A DNA stretch of 42,573 bases from an uncultured Oscillibacter sp. (GTDB lineage Bacteria; Bacillota_A; Clostridia; Oscillospirales; Oscillospiraceae), in NCBI GenBank assembly GCA_951800675.1, contig CATOKC010000008.1, positions 1 through 42,573 on the forward strand. Direction: 5' to 3'. Shown piece after piece: positions 14,598-22,371 of this stretch. The position numbers were made by a program, and so were the translations under genes. How positions within the stretch are numbered: position 1 is the stretch's first letter; each line of letters starts with the position of its first letter. The notes beneath the pieces were generated by a model. The model made no database searches, had not been told where the DNA came from, and saw nothing but the letters and a program-made list of their open reading frames with translations.

Positions 14598-15336
14598 ATG
14601 CCTAACACACAGCGTATGTCCCAGTCCATCCGGGACTGGTCCACCGAGATCAGCGCCCCCCATCCCGCCCCCTCCCCGGCGGCCTCTTCCCTGACGCCCG
14701 CATCCCCGGCGGCCTTCCAGTATCCCGCCGCCCCTATGCCCGCCGACGCGCCTCCGGCCTTCCAGTTCCCCGCTCCTGGGACGGCCAGCAGCCCCTCCGG
14801 CGTGTCCGGCGCCCCCGCCTTGTCCTTCCGGCTCTACGGGGCCCTCCGGTTCCATGGGCCCCACTGGCTCCGCGGGCTCCTCCGGCTCTATGGGCCCTGC
14901 CGGCTCCACAGGATCGACCGCTCCCTTTCCGTCCTCCTCCGTCCCGGCCGTGCTCCCGGCTTCCCGGCATCCTGCCCACAACGAGTTTGCGGGCAGCACC
15001 GGCGACCTGGACCTTCAAAACCACCAGCCTGCCGAGGTCATCGAGGCTCCCACCAGCACTGGGGAAGCCTTCCTGGGTTCCCTGAAAGCCATGCTCCTGC
15101 GGAACCGTGGGAACTTCGTGGCGGCCACCCTCCTCATCGGCACCCAGGGCACCATGGTCTGGGAAGGCATCCTTCACGAGGTAGGCAACGATTATTTCAT
15201 CATCTATCAGACAGGCCGCCAGCGCTATATTCTCTGCGACATCTATGCCCTGAAATACATGGAGTTCTATGACACCAAGCAGCGGGAGCTCTGTGAGCAT
15301 CTCCTCCAGGAAAACGGGTCCCGGGGCTTCTGCTAA
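14598..15336 (+). CDS. gerQ: Spore coat protein GerQ with collagen-like linker, frameshifted
   Basis: The C-terminal ~95 residues are a GerQ domain (FVAATLLIGTQGTMVWEGIL, then a GRQRYILCDIYALKYMEFYD block). The start is ATG 14598, 8 bases after GAGAGGT, and opens a Pro/Ala/Ser-rich N-terminus. The N-terminal frame and the GerQ frame differ: they join only if one base is removed, most simply from the C5 run at about 14812-14816. Past this point the correct frame gives glycine every third residue (GSTGPSGSMGPTG), a collagen-like linker. As given, translation would end out of frame at 15272. The GerQ domain is open from 14854, but without a ribosome site. It may be a sequencing error, a slippery site or a true mutation. 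Confidence 0.75.
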
Positions 15337-15340
15337 GCGC

Positions 15341-15376
15341 GAAAACAGCGGGACCTCCCAAAGAGGTCCCGCTGTT
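15341..15376. terminator. Terminator of rplM-rpsI, shared with gerQ
   Basis: A perfect 12-base stem CAGCGGGACCTC (15346-15357) with GAGGTCCCGCTG (15363-15374). On the minus strand TTTTCGC follows, so its main job is to end the ribosomal operon. It may also stop gerQ from the other side. Confidence 0.8.
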
Positions 15377-15402
15377 GATATACCATATGGGACTGCGCGA
15401 AC

Positions 15403-15807
15403 TCAGCGCTTGGAGAACTGGGGGGCGCGGCGGGCGGCCTTGAGGCCGTACTTCTTCCGCTCCTTCATACGAGGGTCGCGAGTCAGGAACCCGGCCTTTT
15501 TCAGGATGGGACGGTTGTCCTCGCTGGCCAGCAGCAGGGCCCGGGCAATGCCGTGGCGCAGGGCGCCGGCCTGGCCGGTGACGCCGCCGCCGGAGACGGT
15601 GGCTACGATATCCATTTTGCCGGTGTTGCCGGTGGCCTCCAGGGGCTGGCGAACCACCATTTTCAGGGTCTCCAGGCCGAAGTAATCGTCGATGTCCCGG
15701 CCGTTGATGGTAATGCTTCCGGTTCCGCCGGGGAACAGGTGGACGCGGGCGACGGAGGACTTCCGGCGGCCGGTGCCGTACAGATAGGGCTTCTTAGACT
15801 GATACAT
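15403..15807 (-). CDS. rpsI: 30S ribosomal protein S9
   Basis: 134 residues with the S9 signatures [30 protein letters not shown] and the very basic C-terminus ending S-K-R, which reaches the P-site tRNA. GGAGGA precedes ATG. It is the second gene of rplM-rpsI, the usual bacterial pair. Confidence 0.98.
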   Translation of the reverse strand: MYQSKKPYLYGTGRRKSSVARVHLFPGGTGSITINGRDIDDYFGLETLKMVVRQPLEATGNTGKMDIVATVSGGGVTGQAGALRHGIARALLLASEDNRPILKKAGFLTRDPRMKERKKYGLKAARRAPQFSKR

Positions 15808-15821
15808 ACGCTTCCTCCTCC

Positions 15822-16253
15822 TTATTCAGCATCCAGGGCGATGGGCTTCTGGGCCTGCTGCTTGTGCTCCGCGCCGGCATAGATGTGCAGGCGTTTCAGG
15901 GAATCCTTGGCCACGGTGTTCTTGGGCATCATGCCCCGGACAGCCACCCGCATGGCAACCTCGGGCTTCTCCTGCATCAGGATGCGGTAGGGGGTCTCCT
16001 TGAGGCCGCCCACCCAGCCGGAGTGGGTGCGGTAGATCTTCTGCTCGCCTTTTTTGCCGGTGAGGACCGCTTTTCCCGCGTTGATGATGATGACATTATC
16101 ACCGCAGTCGGCGTGGGGCGTGAAGGTGGTTTTGTTTTTGCCGCGCAGCAGGTCGGCGGCCCGGACGGCGGTCTTGCCCAGGGGCTTCCCGGCGGCGTCC
16201 AGGATGTACCACTTGCGCTCAATGTTGGCCTTGTTTGCCATAAAAGTGGACAT
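15822..16253 (-). CDS. rplM: 50S ribosomal protein L13
   Basis: 143 residues with [28 protein letters not shown] and the V-R-G-M-M-P-K-N motif of L13. ATG 16253 has GGAGG 7 bases upstream. It is expressed from a consensus promoter with a structured leader (16254-16351). Confidence 0.98.
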   Translation of the reverse strand: MSTFMANKANIERKWYILDAAGKPLGKTAVRAADLLRGKNKTTFTPHADCGDNVIIINAGKAVLTGKKGEQKIYRTHSGWVGGLKETPYRILMQEKPEVAMRVAVRGMMPKNTVAKDSLKRLHIYAGAEHKQQAQKPIALDAE

Positions 16254-16351
16254 GGTCTTTCCTCCATCAATATAGTTTCCATTTGGTTGAACAAAGTAAG
16301 AACTCCTTGCGGAGCAAGGTTATTTATACCATGGCTTCCCACCAATGTCAA
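16254..16351 (-). promoter_or_regulatory. rplM promoter and L13-type leader
   Basis: On the minus strand TTGACA (16351-16346), 17 bases, TATAAA (16328-16323). The ~65-base leader contains a hairpin (CCTTGCTCCGCAAGG) and then GTTCAACCAAATGGAA before the ribosome site. Firmicutes often carry an L13-binding leader here (Rfam L13 leader), and this position and layout fit. I have not matched the consensus in detail. The AT-rich stretch 16352-16447 holds nothing else I can identify. Confidence 0.6.
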
Positions 16352-16447
16352 CCCAATTTTTAATTTTTTCCGTGTATTCTTTAGTTTCCTCCGACTTTCT
16401 TAAAAATTCTCTCAAATACTAAAGTTCTATTTTAAATTCCGGGAGAC

Positions 16448-16477
16448 AAAAAAGAACCGGTCCCACGGGACCGGCTC
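16448..16477 (-). terminator. Terminator of yaaL-bofA
   Basis: CCGGTCCC (16457-16464) pairs with GGGACCGG (16467-16474), extended by GAG/TTC. On the minus strand the stem is followed by six T residues. Confidence 0.85.
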
Positions 16478-16488
16478 CTATGTACCCC

Positions 16489-16752
16489 CTATAACACCCA
16501 CTGGACCAGCAGCAGCAGGACAAAGCCCGGAAGCCCCAGAACTCCGATCACCAGGGCATTCCAGACGTTGATCCCCAGGGCGATGCCTGTCACTCCGGCG
16601 GTGGCGTTCACCGCCCAGAGAGCCAGGAATCCCAGGAGCGTATTTGCCAGCAGCTTTACCGCCAGCTTCAGCGGAGCGCTGAACACCCGCAGCAGAGCGA
16701 TGAGAAAGAACCCTGCCAGCAGGGCGGCGATAATCTTTTGATTCAGGTCCAT
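16489..16752 (-). CDS. bofA: Pro-sigma-K processing inhibitor BofA family protein
   Basis: 87 residues with two or three hydrophobic segments (~5-25, 30-50, 60-85) and the BofA-like core K-L-L-A-N-T-L-L-G and G-I-N-V-W-N-A-L-V-I-G-V-L-G-L-P-G. In Bacillus BofA holds the SpoIVFB protease inactive in the mother-cell-derived forespore membrane. In Clostridia the family persists although sigma-K control often differs. It overlaps yaaL by 10 bases, the same order as in Bacillus (yaaL-bofA). Confidence 0.85.
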   Translation of the reverse strand: MDLNQKIIAALLAGFFLIALLRVFSAPLKLAVKLLANTLLGFLALWAVNATAGVTGIALGINVWNALVIGVLGLPGFVLLLLVQWVL

Positions 16753-17006
16753 ACCGCGTCGCCCTCCAGCCGGGACAGGGCGGGGACGCTCTCCGGGCTC
16801 CTCTCCTTGATGGCCCGAATAAGGTAATTGCACCGGGCTTTCTCCGCCTTAATTTGATAGATGCAGGACTCCACCAGCTCCGGGTCCACCGCCTGGTCAA
16901 ACTGCCGGTAGGCCAGGGATAAATCCCCCTGGGCGCTCTGGAGTTCCGCCCGCAGAACCGCCAGCTCCGGATCCGGCTGGCCTTTTTTGAAAAAAGTAGT
17001 TTTCAT
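16743..17006 (-). CDS. DUF2508 (YaaL) family protein
   Basis: 87 residues. The opening MKTTFFKKG and the core L-A-Y-R-Q-F-D-Q-A-V-D-P-E-L-V-E-S-C-I-Y-Q match the YaaL/DUF2508 family that sits before bofA in Firmicutes. Mostly helical, soluble, function unknown. I used ATG 17006 because AGGAGG lies just upstream. An in-frame extension to 17270 runs through the divergent tadA gene and is rejected. Confidence 0.8.
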   Translation of the reverse strand: MKTTFFKKGQPDPELAVLRAELQSAQGDLSLAYRQFDQAVDPELVESCIYQIKAEKARCNYLIRAIKERSPESVPALSRLEGDAVWT

Positions 17007-17088
17007 AGCGTAATTCCTCCTGTATAATACGTTTATAGGATATGGCAATTTTGGACAAATATGCCAGCTTTCATACAGGAGGTTTCCC

Positions 17089-17541
17089 ATGCAGGAACTT
17101 TTTATGAGACAGGCCCTGGCTCTGGCCCGGGAGGCCGCCGCCGCCGGGGAGGTCCCCGTGGGCTGTGTCATCGTCCGAAAGGGCGTGGTGGTGGGCCGGG
17201 GGAGAAACCGGCGGGAGGAAAAATGCTCCGCCGCCTCCCACGCCGAGATGGAGGCCATCGCCCAGGCCAACGAAGCCCTGCGCTCCTGGCGGCTGGAGGA
17301 CTGCGAGCTCTATGTCACCCTGGAGCCCTGCCCCATGTGCGCCGGGGCCATTCTCAACGCCCGGATTGCCCGGGTCTGGTTCGGGGCCCGGGACCGGGCC
17401 TTCGGGGCCTGCGGCGGGGTGACCAACCTCTTTATGGAAAACTTCCCCCATCACCCGGCCCTGGTAGGCGGCGTGCTGGAGGAGGCGTGCCGGGAAATTC
17501 TATCCGATTTCTTCCGCCACCTCCGGCCGGAAATTGGTTGA
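17089..17541 (+). CDS. tadA: tRNA-specific adenosine deaminase TadA
   Basis: 150 residues of the cytidine/deoxycytidylate deaminase fold. The zinc site is H51-A-E53 and P80-C81-P-M-C84, with E53 as proton shuttle. It deaminates A34 to inosine in tRNA-Arg(ACG). Length and motifs are standard for TadA. CAGGAGG precedes ATG 17089. It is divergent from yaaL-bofA with about 80 bases between. Confidence 0.93.
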   Translation: MQELFMRQALALAREAAAAGEVPVGCVIVRKGVVVGRGRNRREEKCSAASHAEMEAIAQANEALRSWRLEDCELYVTLEPCPMCAGAILNARIARVWFGARDRAFGACGGVTNLFMENFPHHPALVGGVLEEACREILSDFFRHLRPEIG

Positions 17542-17652
17542 CAGAATCCCCCAGGCGCTTTTATCCTCAAAAACCTCTCAACGATTCCAACAGGTACTGC
17601 CTTGTTCCTATCCGGCAAAAAACCACCAGCCAAACCAAATAAGCATAAACCA

Positions 17653-17695
17653 GCGGAGGTCAAGGATTTTATCCCCTGACCTCCGCAGTTCATTT
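17653..17695 (+). terminator. Terminator downstream of tadA
   Basis: GCGGAGGTCA (17653-17662) pairs with TGACCTCCGC (17677-17686), with a small inner helix, followed by AGTTCATTTT. Confidence 0.65.
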
Positions 17696-17699
17696 TAAT

Positions 17700-17852
17700 A
17701 TCAGAGCCAACTATTACGATAAAGCCGTCTTTAAAAGCGGCACAACGATTCAGGAAGAAAGGCTAATGCCGGAGAGGGAAAAGCAAACTTTGTTGTTTTT
17801 CGGTATTGACTTTCATCAGTCCTTTATGGATCTATTTCGCGTGCCTGATTGA
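17700..17852 (+). pseudogene. Orphan coding remnant
   Basis: An open 50-codon stretch without a start or ribosome site, ending at TGA 17850-17852. It reads Y-Y-D-K-A-V-F-K-S-G and F-F-G-I-D-F-H-Q. Its base composition is far more AT-rich than its neighbours. I do not recognise the parent gene. It marks the start of the decayed accessory segment. Confidence 0.25.
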
Positions 17853-18482
17853 TTGTTTCAAACAGCCCCCTGCTTACAATCGCCGGATGGTGCTCCTGTA
17901 TCAAAAATCTCTCTAACTCCCCCTGGTTCTTAACCTGTTTCCCAGAAAACAAATCCGCTATAAAGGTTTTCTGGAGCAGAATGTCCCCCCACATATTTCT
18001 CGTTTCTCAACAGCCTGCTGATTGTCTCCCGGATCCAATGGAGTTTCCCTGTTGGGGATGGAGCCTTTGGCTCTTTCTAAACATATTCCGGCATTTTCCC
18101 AATGAGGGTTTCCCGCGATCAGCTGTGAATAGTGCCGCTCCCGCTAAGTTTTTATTATTGTATCAGAAAGTCAGTTTCATGTCAGCCTGTTTCTGTTGGA
18201 GAACAGTTTGTCGATGGCTTCCCGATTCCATCCGGGTTTGCCAGCAGGGGAAAGAACACCCTGCTTTTCCAAGCCTGCATCAATTCTTCCAAGGCTGTCA
18301 CCAGCAAGATACCGTTCAAATATCCAGCTCACCACCTTGGCTTCTTCGGGCTTTACTATCAGCCCACCATCAGAACAGACTTCATATCCATAGCACTTAC
18401 GCTTTGCCATTTTGGAGCTGCCGTTCTGAAAACCTTTTCGGAGACTGCTTTTAATTGCTTCACTTTTTTGTATCATGTTCAT
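17830..18482 (-). pseudogene. Decayed serine recombinase (recombinase domain)
   Basis: Two fragments of a large serine recombinase read in different frames. The first (18482-18177) has K-C-Y-G-Y-E, A-K-V-V-S-W-I-F-E-R-Y-L-A-G and G-K-P-G-W-N-R-E-A-I-D-K-L, typical of the PF07508 recombinase domain. The second (~18015-17830) gives N-E-K-Y-V-G and then, after a shift at a G6 run (17985-17990), I-L-L-Q-K-T-F and H-H-P-A-I-V-S-R-G-L-F. The catalytic N-terminal domain is absent. A good ribosome site (GAAGGAGA) precedes ATG 18482, but the frame closes at 18177. It is likely the relic of an integrated mobile element. Confidence 0.8.
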
Positions 18483-18510
18483 GATAATTCTCCTTCTATA
18501 AATGAAAATA

Positions 18511-18598
18511 CCGCAGTGAAATTACTGCGGCACAAAGGTTTTATGTGATTATACATAAAAGTTGACAGACTACTCCCCTGGTGTAATCTGTCAACTTA
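18511..18598. repeat. Two hairpins in the accessory junction
   Basis: CCGCAGT-6-ACTGCGG (18511-18530), and a longer pair AGTTGACAGA/TCTGTCAACT (within 18556-18598) with a 17-base loop. Neither has a clear T-run. They lie between the recombinase remnant and the tRNA fragment and may be parts of a lost element end or terminators. Confidence 0.45.
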
Positions 18599-18601
18599 TC
18601 A

Positions 18602-18641
18602 TGGTAACCCGGCGGGGATTCGAACCTCGGACCCACCGCTT
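18602..18641 (-). other. tRNA 3'-end fragment (possible attachment-site remnant)
   Basis: On the minus strand the segment reads as the T-arm and acceptor end of a tRNA: GGTTCGAATCC, then CCGGGTTACCA with encoded CCA. No D-arm, anticodon arm or 5' acceptor strand (AACCCGG expected) is found beyond 18641, where a different open frame begins. The T-stem carries one mismatch. Such isolated 3' ends are typical scars of integration into a tRNA gene. The source tRNA is not identified. Confidence 0.6.
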
Positions 18642-18886
18642 ATGGTGCCATCAACGGTGTTGACGATTTGACCGATCAGATCGTGCCGGAAACGGATGAT
18701 TTGGTAAACACAGAGGAAATCCATTATCTGCCAGAGAATAGCCAAAACATGGTGGTTCGCCTGTTCAAGCCCGCAGCAGACACTGCTCTGCTGAAATTAG
18801 AACCTATATTCACAACCGGCGAACGCTGTCCGGCTGGTTATGAATACAGGTTGTCAATCTATTTGACGAATCCTATGGTTGGGTGA
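18641..18886 (+). pseudogene. Unrecognised coding fragment joined to the tRNA fragment
   Basis: About 81 open codons ending at TGA 18884-18886. The first possible ATG (18668) lacks a ribosome site. It reads G-A-I-N-G-V-D-D-L-T, H-Y-L-P-E-N-S-Q-N and P-A-G-Y-E-Y-R-L. It is acidic, with no membrane segment, and not a family I recognise. The frame runs straight out of the tRNA fragment, so this looks like a recombination junction with the gene's 5' end lost. Confidence 0.35.
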
Positions 18887-18968
18887 AACACATCAATCAG
18901 AAGTAAAATTAAAAAACGACCGCTAAACGGGAAATCAGCTTATTGAAAGCAATGCGGAAGACGGCGAA

Positions 18969-19375
18969 ATGACGAAGATCAAAATCTGCGGGCTGTACCG
19001 GCCCTGTGATATTGAGTACGTCAACGAGGCGCGGCCCGCCTGGCGCGGCTTCATCATCAACTTCCTCAGGAACCACCGGAGCCTGCCCTCGGACCAGGTC
19101 CGGGCCCTGGGGCGGAAGCTGGACGGTGCCGTCGTCCCTGCGGGAGCCTTTGCGGACCAGCCGGTGGAGACCGTGGCGGAGTTCCTGAAGGACAGAACCA
19201 TCTCCGCGGCCCAGCTCTGCGGCCATGAGAACGCCTCCTATATCGCCGCCCTCCGGGCCGCCGCCCCAAGGCGGCCTTCGACTGGTCCCTGGCTGGGGGC
19301 GTGACCCAGCCCTATCTGCCGGCCGGAGGTTTGACGCCGGAGAATATTACTTCCGAACTGAAAGGCCGGAAGTAA
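18969..19375 (+). pseudogene. trpF: Truncated phosphoribosylanthranilate isomerase
   Basis: The N-terminal ~95 residues match TrpF (K-I-K-I-C-G-L-Y-R, G-F-I-I-N-F, A-A-Q-L-C-G-H-E). The last ~35 residues, in another frame, match its C-terminus (F-D-W-S-L-A-G-G, then L-P-A-G-G-L-T-P-E-N-I). The middle, roughly 80 residues including several barrel strands, is missing. So a deletion plus frameshift has destroyed the gene. The remaining pieces keep high GC, suggesting recent loss. No other trp gene is nearby. Confidence 0.75.
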
Positions 19376-19508
19376 TATGTGCCATGTTTTAAGGATTTTA
19401 CAAAAATCATGGCGGCGTATCTGCCGCAAAAAAGGAATGAACATCTGCCGGTCCTCTGATGATTGAGAATAACGGTATCCTCTTCTATAGTGTTTAAAAG
19501 CTCAAATT

Positions 19509-19542
19509 ACCTATTGACATTATAGGTTATTTGGAATAATAT
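19509..19542 (+). promoter_or_regulatory. nifS operon promoter with inverted repeat
   Basis: TTGACA (19514-19519), 17 bases, TAATAT (19537-19542). The inverted repeat ACCTAT (19509-19514) and ATAGGT (19522-19527) brackets the -35. An Rrf2/IscR-type regulator is the family usually found at such promoters, but none is encoded here, so that is inference. Confidence 0.65.
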
Positions 19543-19586
19543 ATAATTGCCAACAAACATACCAGGTTATTTAACGGAGGATTTCT

Positions 19587-20774
19587 ATGATGATTTACGC
19601 GGATAACGCGGCCACGACGAAGATGAGCCGGACCGCTGTGGACGCTATGCTGCCCTATATGGACGAGCTTTACGGCAACCCCTCTAGCCTCTACGCCTTC
19701 GGCCAGGAGGCCAAGGAGGCTCTGGAGGACGCCCGGAGACGTATCGCCGCCTGTCTTGTCTGCGAACCAAGGGAGCTCACCTTCACCTCCGGCGGCAGCG
19801 AGGCGGACAACCAGGCCATCCGTTCCGCCGCCGCCCTGGGGGCCCGGAAGGGCAAGCGCCACATCGTCTCCACCGCCTTCGAGCACCACGCGGTGCTTCA
19901 CACCCTGAAAAAGTTGGAAAAAGAGGGCTTTGCCGTCACCCTGCTGGACGTCCACGAAAACGGCCTGGTGACGCCGGAGCAGGTCCGGGAGGCCATCCGG
20001 CCCGACACCTGCCTGGTGACCGTCATGTACGCCAACAACGAGATCGGAACCGTCCAGCCCATATCGGAGATCGGCGGGGCCTGCCGGGAGGCGGGGGTCT
20101 TGTTCCACACCGACGCGGTCCAGGCGGCGGGGCACCTGCCCATTGACGTCCGGGCCCAGAACATCGACCTTCTCTCCCTCTCTGCCCACAAGTTCCACGG
20201 GCCCAAGGGCGCCGGCGCGCTGTACGCCCGCCGGGGCGCGGCCCTGACGAACCTCATTGAGGGCGGGGCCCAGGAGCGGGGCAGGCGGGCCGGGACGGAG
20301 AACGTCCCCGCCATTGCGGGCATGGCGGCGGCGCTGGAGGAGGCCTGCGCCCATCTGACGGAGAGCGCCGTCCGGGTCTCCGCCCTGCGGGACAGGCTCA
20401 TGGCGGGCCTCTCGGAGATCCCCCACAGCGTCCTGAACGGCGACCCGGCGAAGCGGCTCCCCGGCAATGTCAACTTCTGTTTCGAGGGCATCGAGGGGGA
20501 ATCCCTGCTGCTCCTGCTGGACGACAAGGGGGTCTGCGCCTCCTCCGGGTCCGCCTGCACCTCCGGGTCCCTGGACCCCAGCCATGTGCTGCTGGCCATC
20601 GGGCGGCCCCACGAGATCGCCCATGGCTCCTTGCGCCTGACCATCAGCGAGGAGACGACGGAGGAAGAAATTGAATATTTGATCGAAGCCGTCCGGGACG
20701 TAGTTTCGTATCTGCGGAGTATGTCCCCCGTCTGGCGGGACCTGGAGAGCGGCAAAGCGCCGCATATCATCTGA
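19587..20774 (+). CDS. nifS: Cysteine desulfurase (NifS/IscS family)
   Basis: 395 residues, class V aminotransferase fold. It has Y-A-D-N-A-A-T-T at the start, PLP lysine K202 in [10 protein letters not shown], and the sulfur-carrying C324 in S-S-G-S-A-C-T-S-G. The short loop around the cysteine is group I (IscS/NifS). It takes sulfur from cysteine as persulfide for cluster assembly and, given mnmA downstream, for tRNA thiolation. Start ATG 19587 (double ATG) has GGAGG upstream. iscU follows after 16 bases. Confidence 0.95.
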   Translation: MMIYADNAATTKMSRTAVDAMLPYMDELYGNPSSLYAFGQEAKEALEDARRRIAACLVCEPRELTFTSGGSEADNQAIRSAAALGARKGKRHIVSTAFEHHAVLHTLKKLEKEGFAVTLLDVHENGLVTPEQVREAIRPDTCLVTVMYANNEIGTVQPISEIGGACREAGVLFHTDAVQAAGHLPIDVRAQNIDLLSLSAHKFHGPKGAGALYARRGAALTNLIEGGAQERGRRAGTENVPAIAGMAAALEEACAHLTESAVRVSALRDRLMAGLSEIPHSVLNGDPAKRLPGNVNFCFEGIEGESLLLLLDDKGVCASSGSACTSGSLDPSHVLLAIGRPHEIAHGSLRLTISEETTEEEIEYLIEAVRDVVSYLRSMSPVWRDLESGKAPHII

Positions 20775-20790
20775 GAGGAGGAATAAAATC

Positions 20791-21222
20791 ATGGCTTTAT
20801 ACAGTGAAAAAGTGATGGACCATTTCCGCAATCCCAGAAATGTGGGGACCATCGAAAACGCCGACGGCGTGGGAGAAGTGGGCAACGCCAAATGCGGAGA
20901 CATTATGAAGATCTATCTGAAAATCCGGGACGGCGTTATTGAGGACGTGAAATTCGAGACCTTCGGCTGCGGAAGCGCCATCGCCTCCAGCTCCATGGCC
21001 ACGGAGCTCATCAAGGGAAAGCCGGTGTCCGAGGCCATGGCCCTGACCAACAAGGCCGTGGCGGAGGCCCTGGACGGCCTCCCGGCCCACAAGCTCCACT
21101 GCTCCGTCCTGGCGGAGGAGGCCATCAAGGCGGCGCTGAAAGACTACTACGACCGCCAGGGCATTGCCTATGATCCGGCTCAGTTCCCGGACCGCGCCCA
21201 CTGTGAAGGCTGTGGGAGGTAG
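20791..21222 (+). CDS. Fe-S scaffold protein (IscU/NifU N-terminal type)
   Basis: 143 residues. The three scaffold cysteines are C35 (A-K-C-G-D, with D37), C60 (F-G-C-G-S) and C104 (H-C-S). It has an extra C-terminal tail ending C-E-G-C-G-R, seen in many clostridial NifU-like scaffolds. It accepts sulfur from NifS and assembles [2Fe-2S]/[4Fe-4S] clusters. It lies between nifS and mnmA, in the same operon, and overlaps mnmA slightly. Confidence 0.93.
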   Translation: MALYSEKVMDHFRNPRNVGTIENADGVGEVGNAKCGDIMKIYLKIRDGVIEDVKFETFGCGSAIASSSMATELIKGKPVSEAMALTNKAVAEALDGLPAHKLHCSVLAEEAIKAALKDYYDRQGIAYDPAQFPDRAHCEGCGR

Positions 21223-22285
21223 AGTCCTGGTCGCGATGAGCGGCGGCGTTGACTCTTCCGCCGCCGCTCTCTTGCTGAAGCGGCGGGGCTATGACTGTGC
21301 GGGCTGCACCATGAAGCTCTTTGACAGCGGGGACGCGGGACTCAGCCGCCGGACGTGCTGCTCCCTGGAGGACGTGGAGTACGCCCGGGCGGCGGCCTTC
21401 CGGCTGGGAATTCCCCACTGGGTGTTCAACTTCAAGGATGCCTTTCGGGCGGCGGTGATGGAGAAGTTCGCCGCCGGTTACGAAAGCGGCCTGACGCCCA
21501 ATCCCTGCATCGACTGCAACCGGTATCTGAAATTCGGGAAGCTCCTGGACCGGGCCAGGGTCCTGGGCTTTGACTATCTCGCTACCGGGCACTATGCGAG
21601 AATTGAACGGCAGGGGCAGCGCTATGCCCTGAAAAAAGCCCTGGACGAATCCAAGGACCAGAGCTATTTTCTCTACGGCATGACCCAGGACCAGCTGGCC
21701 CATACTCTGTTCCCTCTGGGAGGGCGCCAAAAGTCCGAAGTCCGCAAAGCTGCCTGGAAAGCCGGACTCGCCAACGCGGGAAAACGGGATAGCCAGGATA
21801 TTTGTTTCGCCCCAGACGGGGACTATGCCGCCGCCGTGGAGCGAATTTCCGGCAACGCCGCTGTCCCGGGGAACTTTGTGGATACCGCCGGAAGAGTCTT
21901 GGGAACGCACCGGGGCATTGTCCGCTATACCATCGGCCAGCGGCGGGGACTTGGCGTTTCCGCGTGCGAGCCTCTCTATGTCTGCGGGATTTCGGTCCGG
22001 GACAACACCGTTACCCTGGGCGGAAAAGAGGCGCTGCTCCGGGCCTGGATTGAAGTGGGAGCGTTTCATTGGATTTCCGGGACGGCTCAGGAGCGGCCGT
22101 TTCCCTGCGGCGTCAAGCTGAGAAGCACCCAAAAGGAGCTGCCCGCCACGGCTTATCCCTCCGAAAAAGGCCGGGCGCGCGTGGTATTTGACGAACCCCA
22201 GCGGGTTCCCACGCCGGGCCAGGCGGCTGTGCTCTATGAGGGAGACACCGTGCTGGGCGGCGGCGAGATCCTCCCCTCGGCCTAG
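21203..22285 (+). CDS. mnmA: tRNA 2-thiouridylase MnmA
   Basis: An ATP-pyrophosphatase enzyme that thiolates U34 of Lys/Glu/Gln tRNAs. The PP-loop is VAMSGGVDSS. The two catalytic cysteines are in N-P-C-I-D-C-N and S-Q-D-I-C-F. T-G-H-Y-A-R and G-Q-R-R-G-L-G are typical. I place the start at GTG 21203 (360 residues), a few residues before the PP-loop as in the family. An in-frame ATG at 21164 would overlap iscU by 59 bases. Neither has a strong ribosome site, so translation may be coupled to iscU. With nifS and iscU it forms a sulfur-relay operon. Confidence 0.93.
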   Translation: MKAVGGRVLVAMSGGVDSSAAALLLKRRGYDCAGCTMKLFDSGDAGLSRRTCCSLEDVEYARAAAFRLGIPHWVFNFKDAFRAAVMEKFAAGYESGLTPNPCIDCNRYLKFGKLLDRARVLGFDYLATGHYARIERQGQRYALKKALDESKDQSYFLYGMTQDQLAHTLFPLGGRQKSEVRKAAWKAGLANAGKRDSQDICFAPDGDYAAAVERISGNAAVPGNFVDTAGRVLGTHRGIVRYTIGQRRGLGVSACEPLYVCGISVRDNTVTLGGKEALLRAWIEVGAFHWISGTAQERPFPCGVKLRSTQKELPATAYPSEKGRARVVFDEPQRVPTPGQAAVLYEGDTVLGGGEILPSA

Positions 22286-22371
22286 AAAATGGCGAAGGAA
22301 CAGGCGGCGCGGCTCTGGCTGAGATGATAGAGAACGGAGAGACAGTCATGAATTTTGTCTTCATTTCCCTA

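Noticed and set aside
16743..17270. 175-residue version of the YaaL-type protein
   Set aside because: The extension overlaps tadA on the opposite strand and the AGGAGG site used for ATG 17006.
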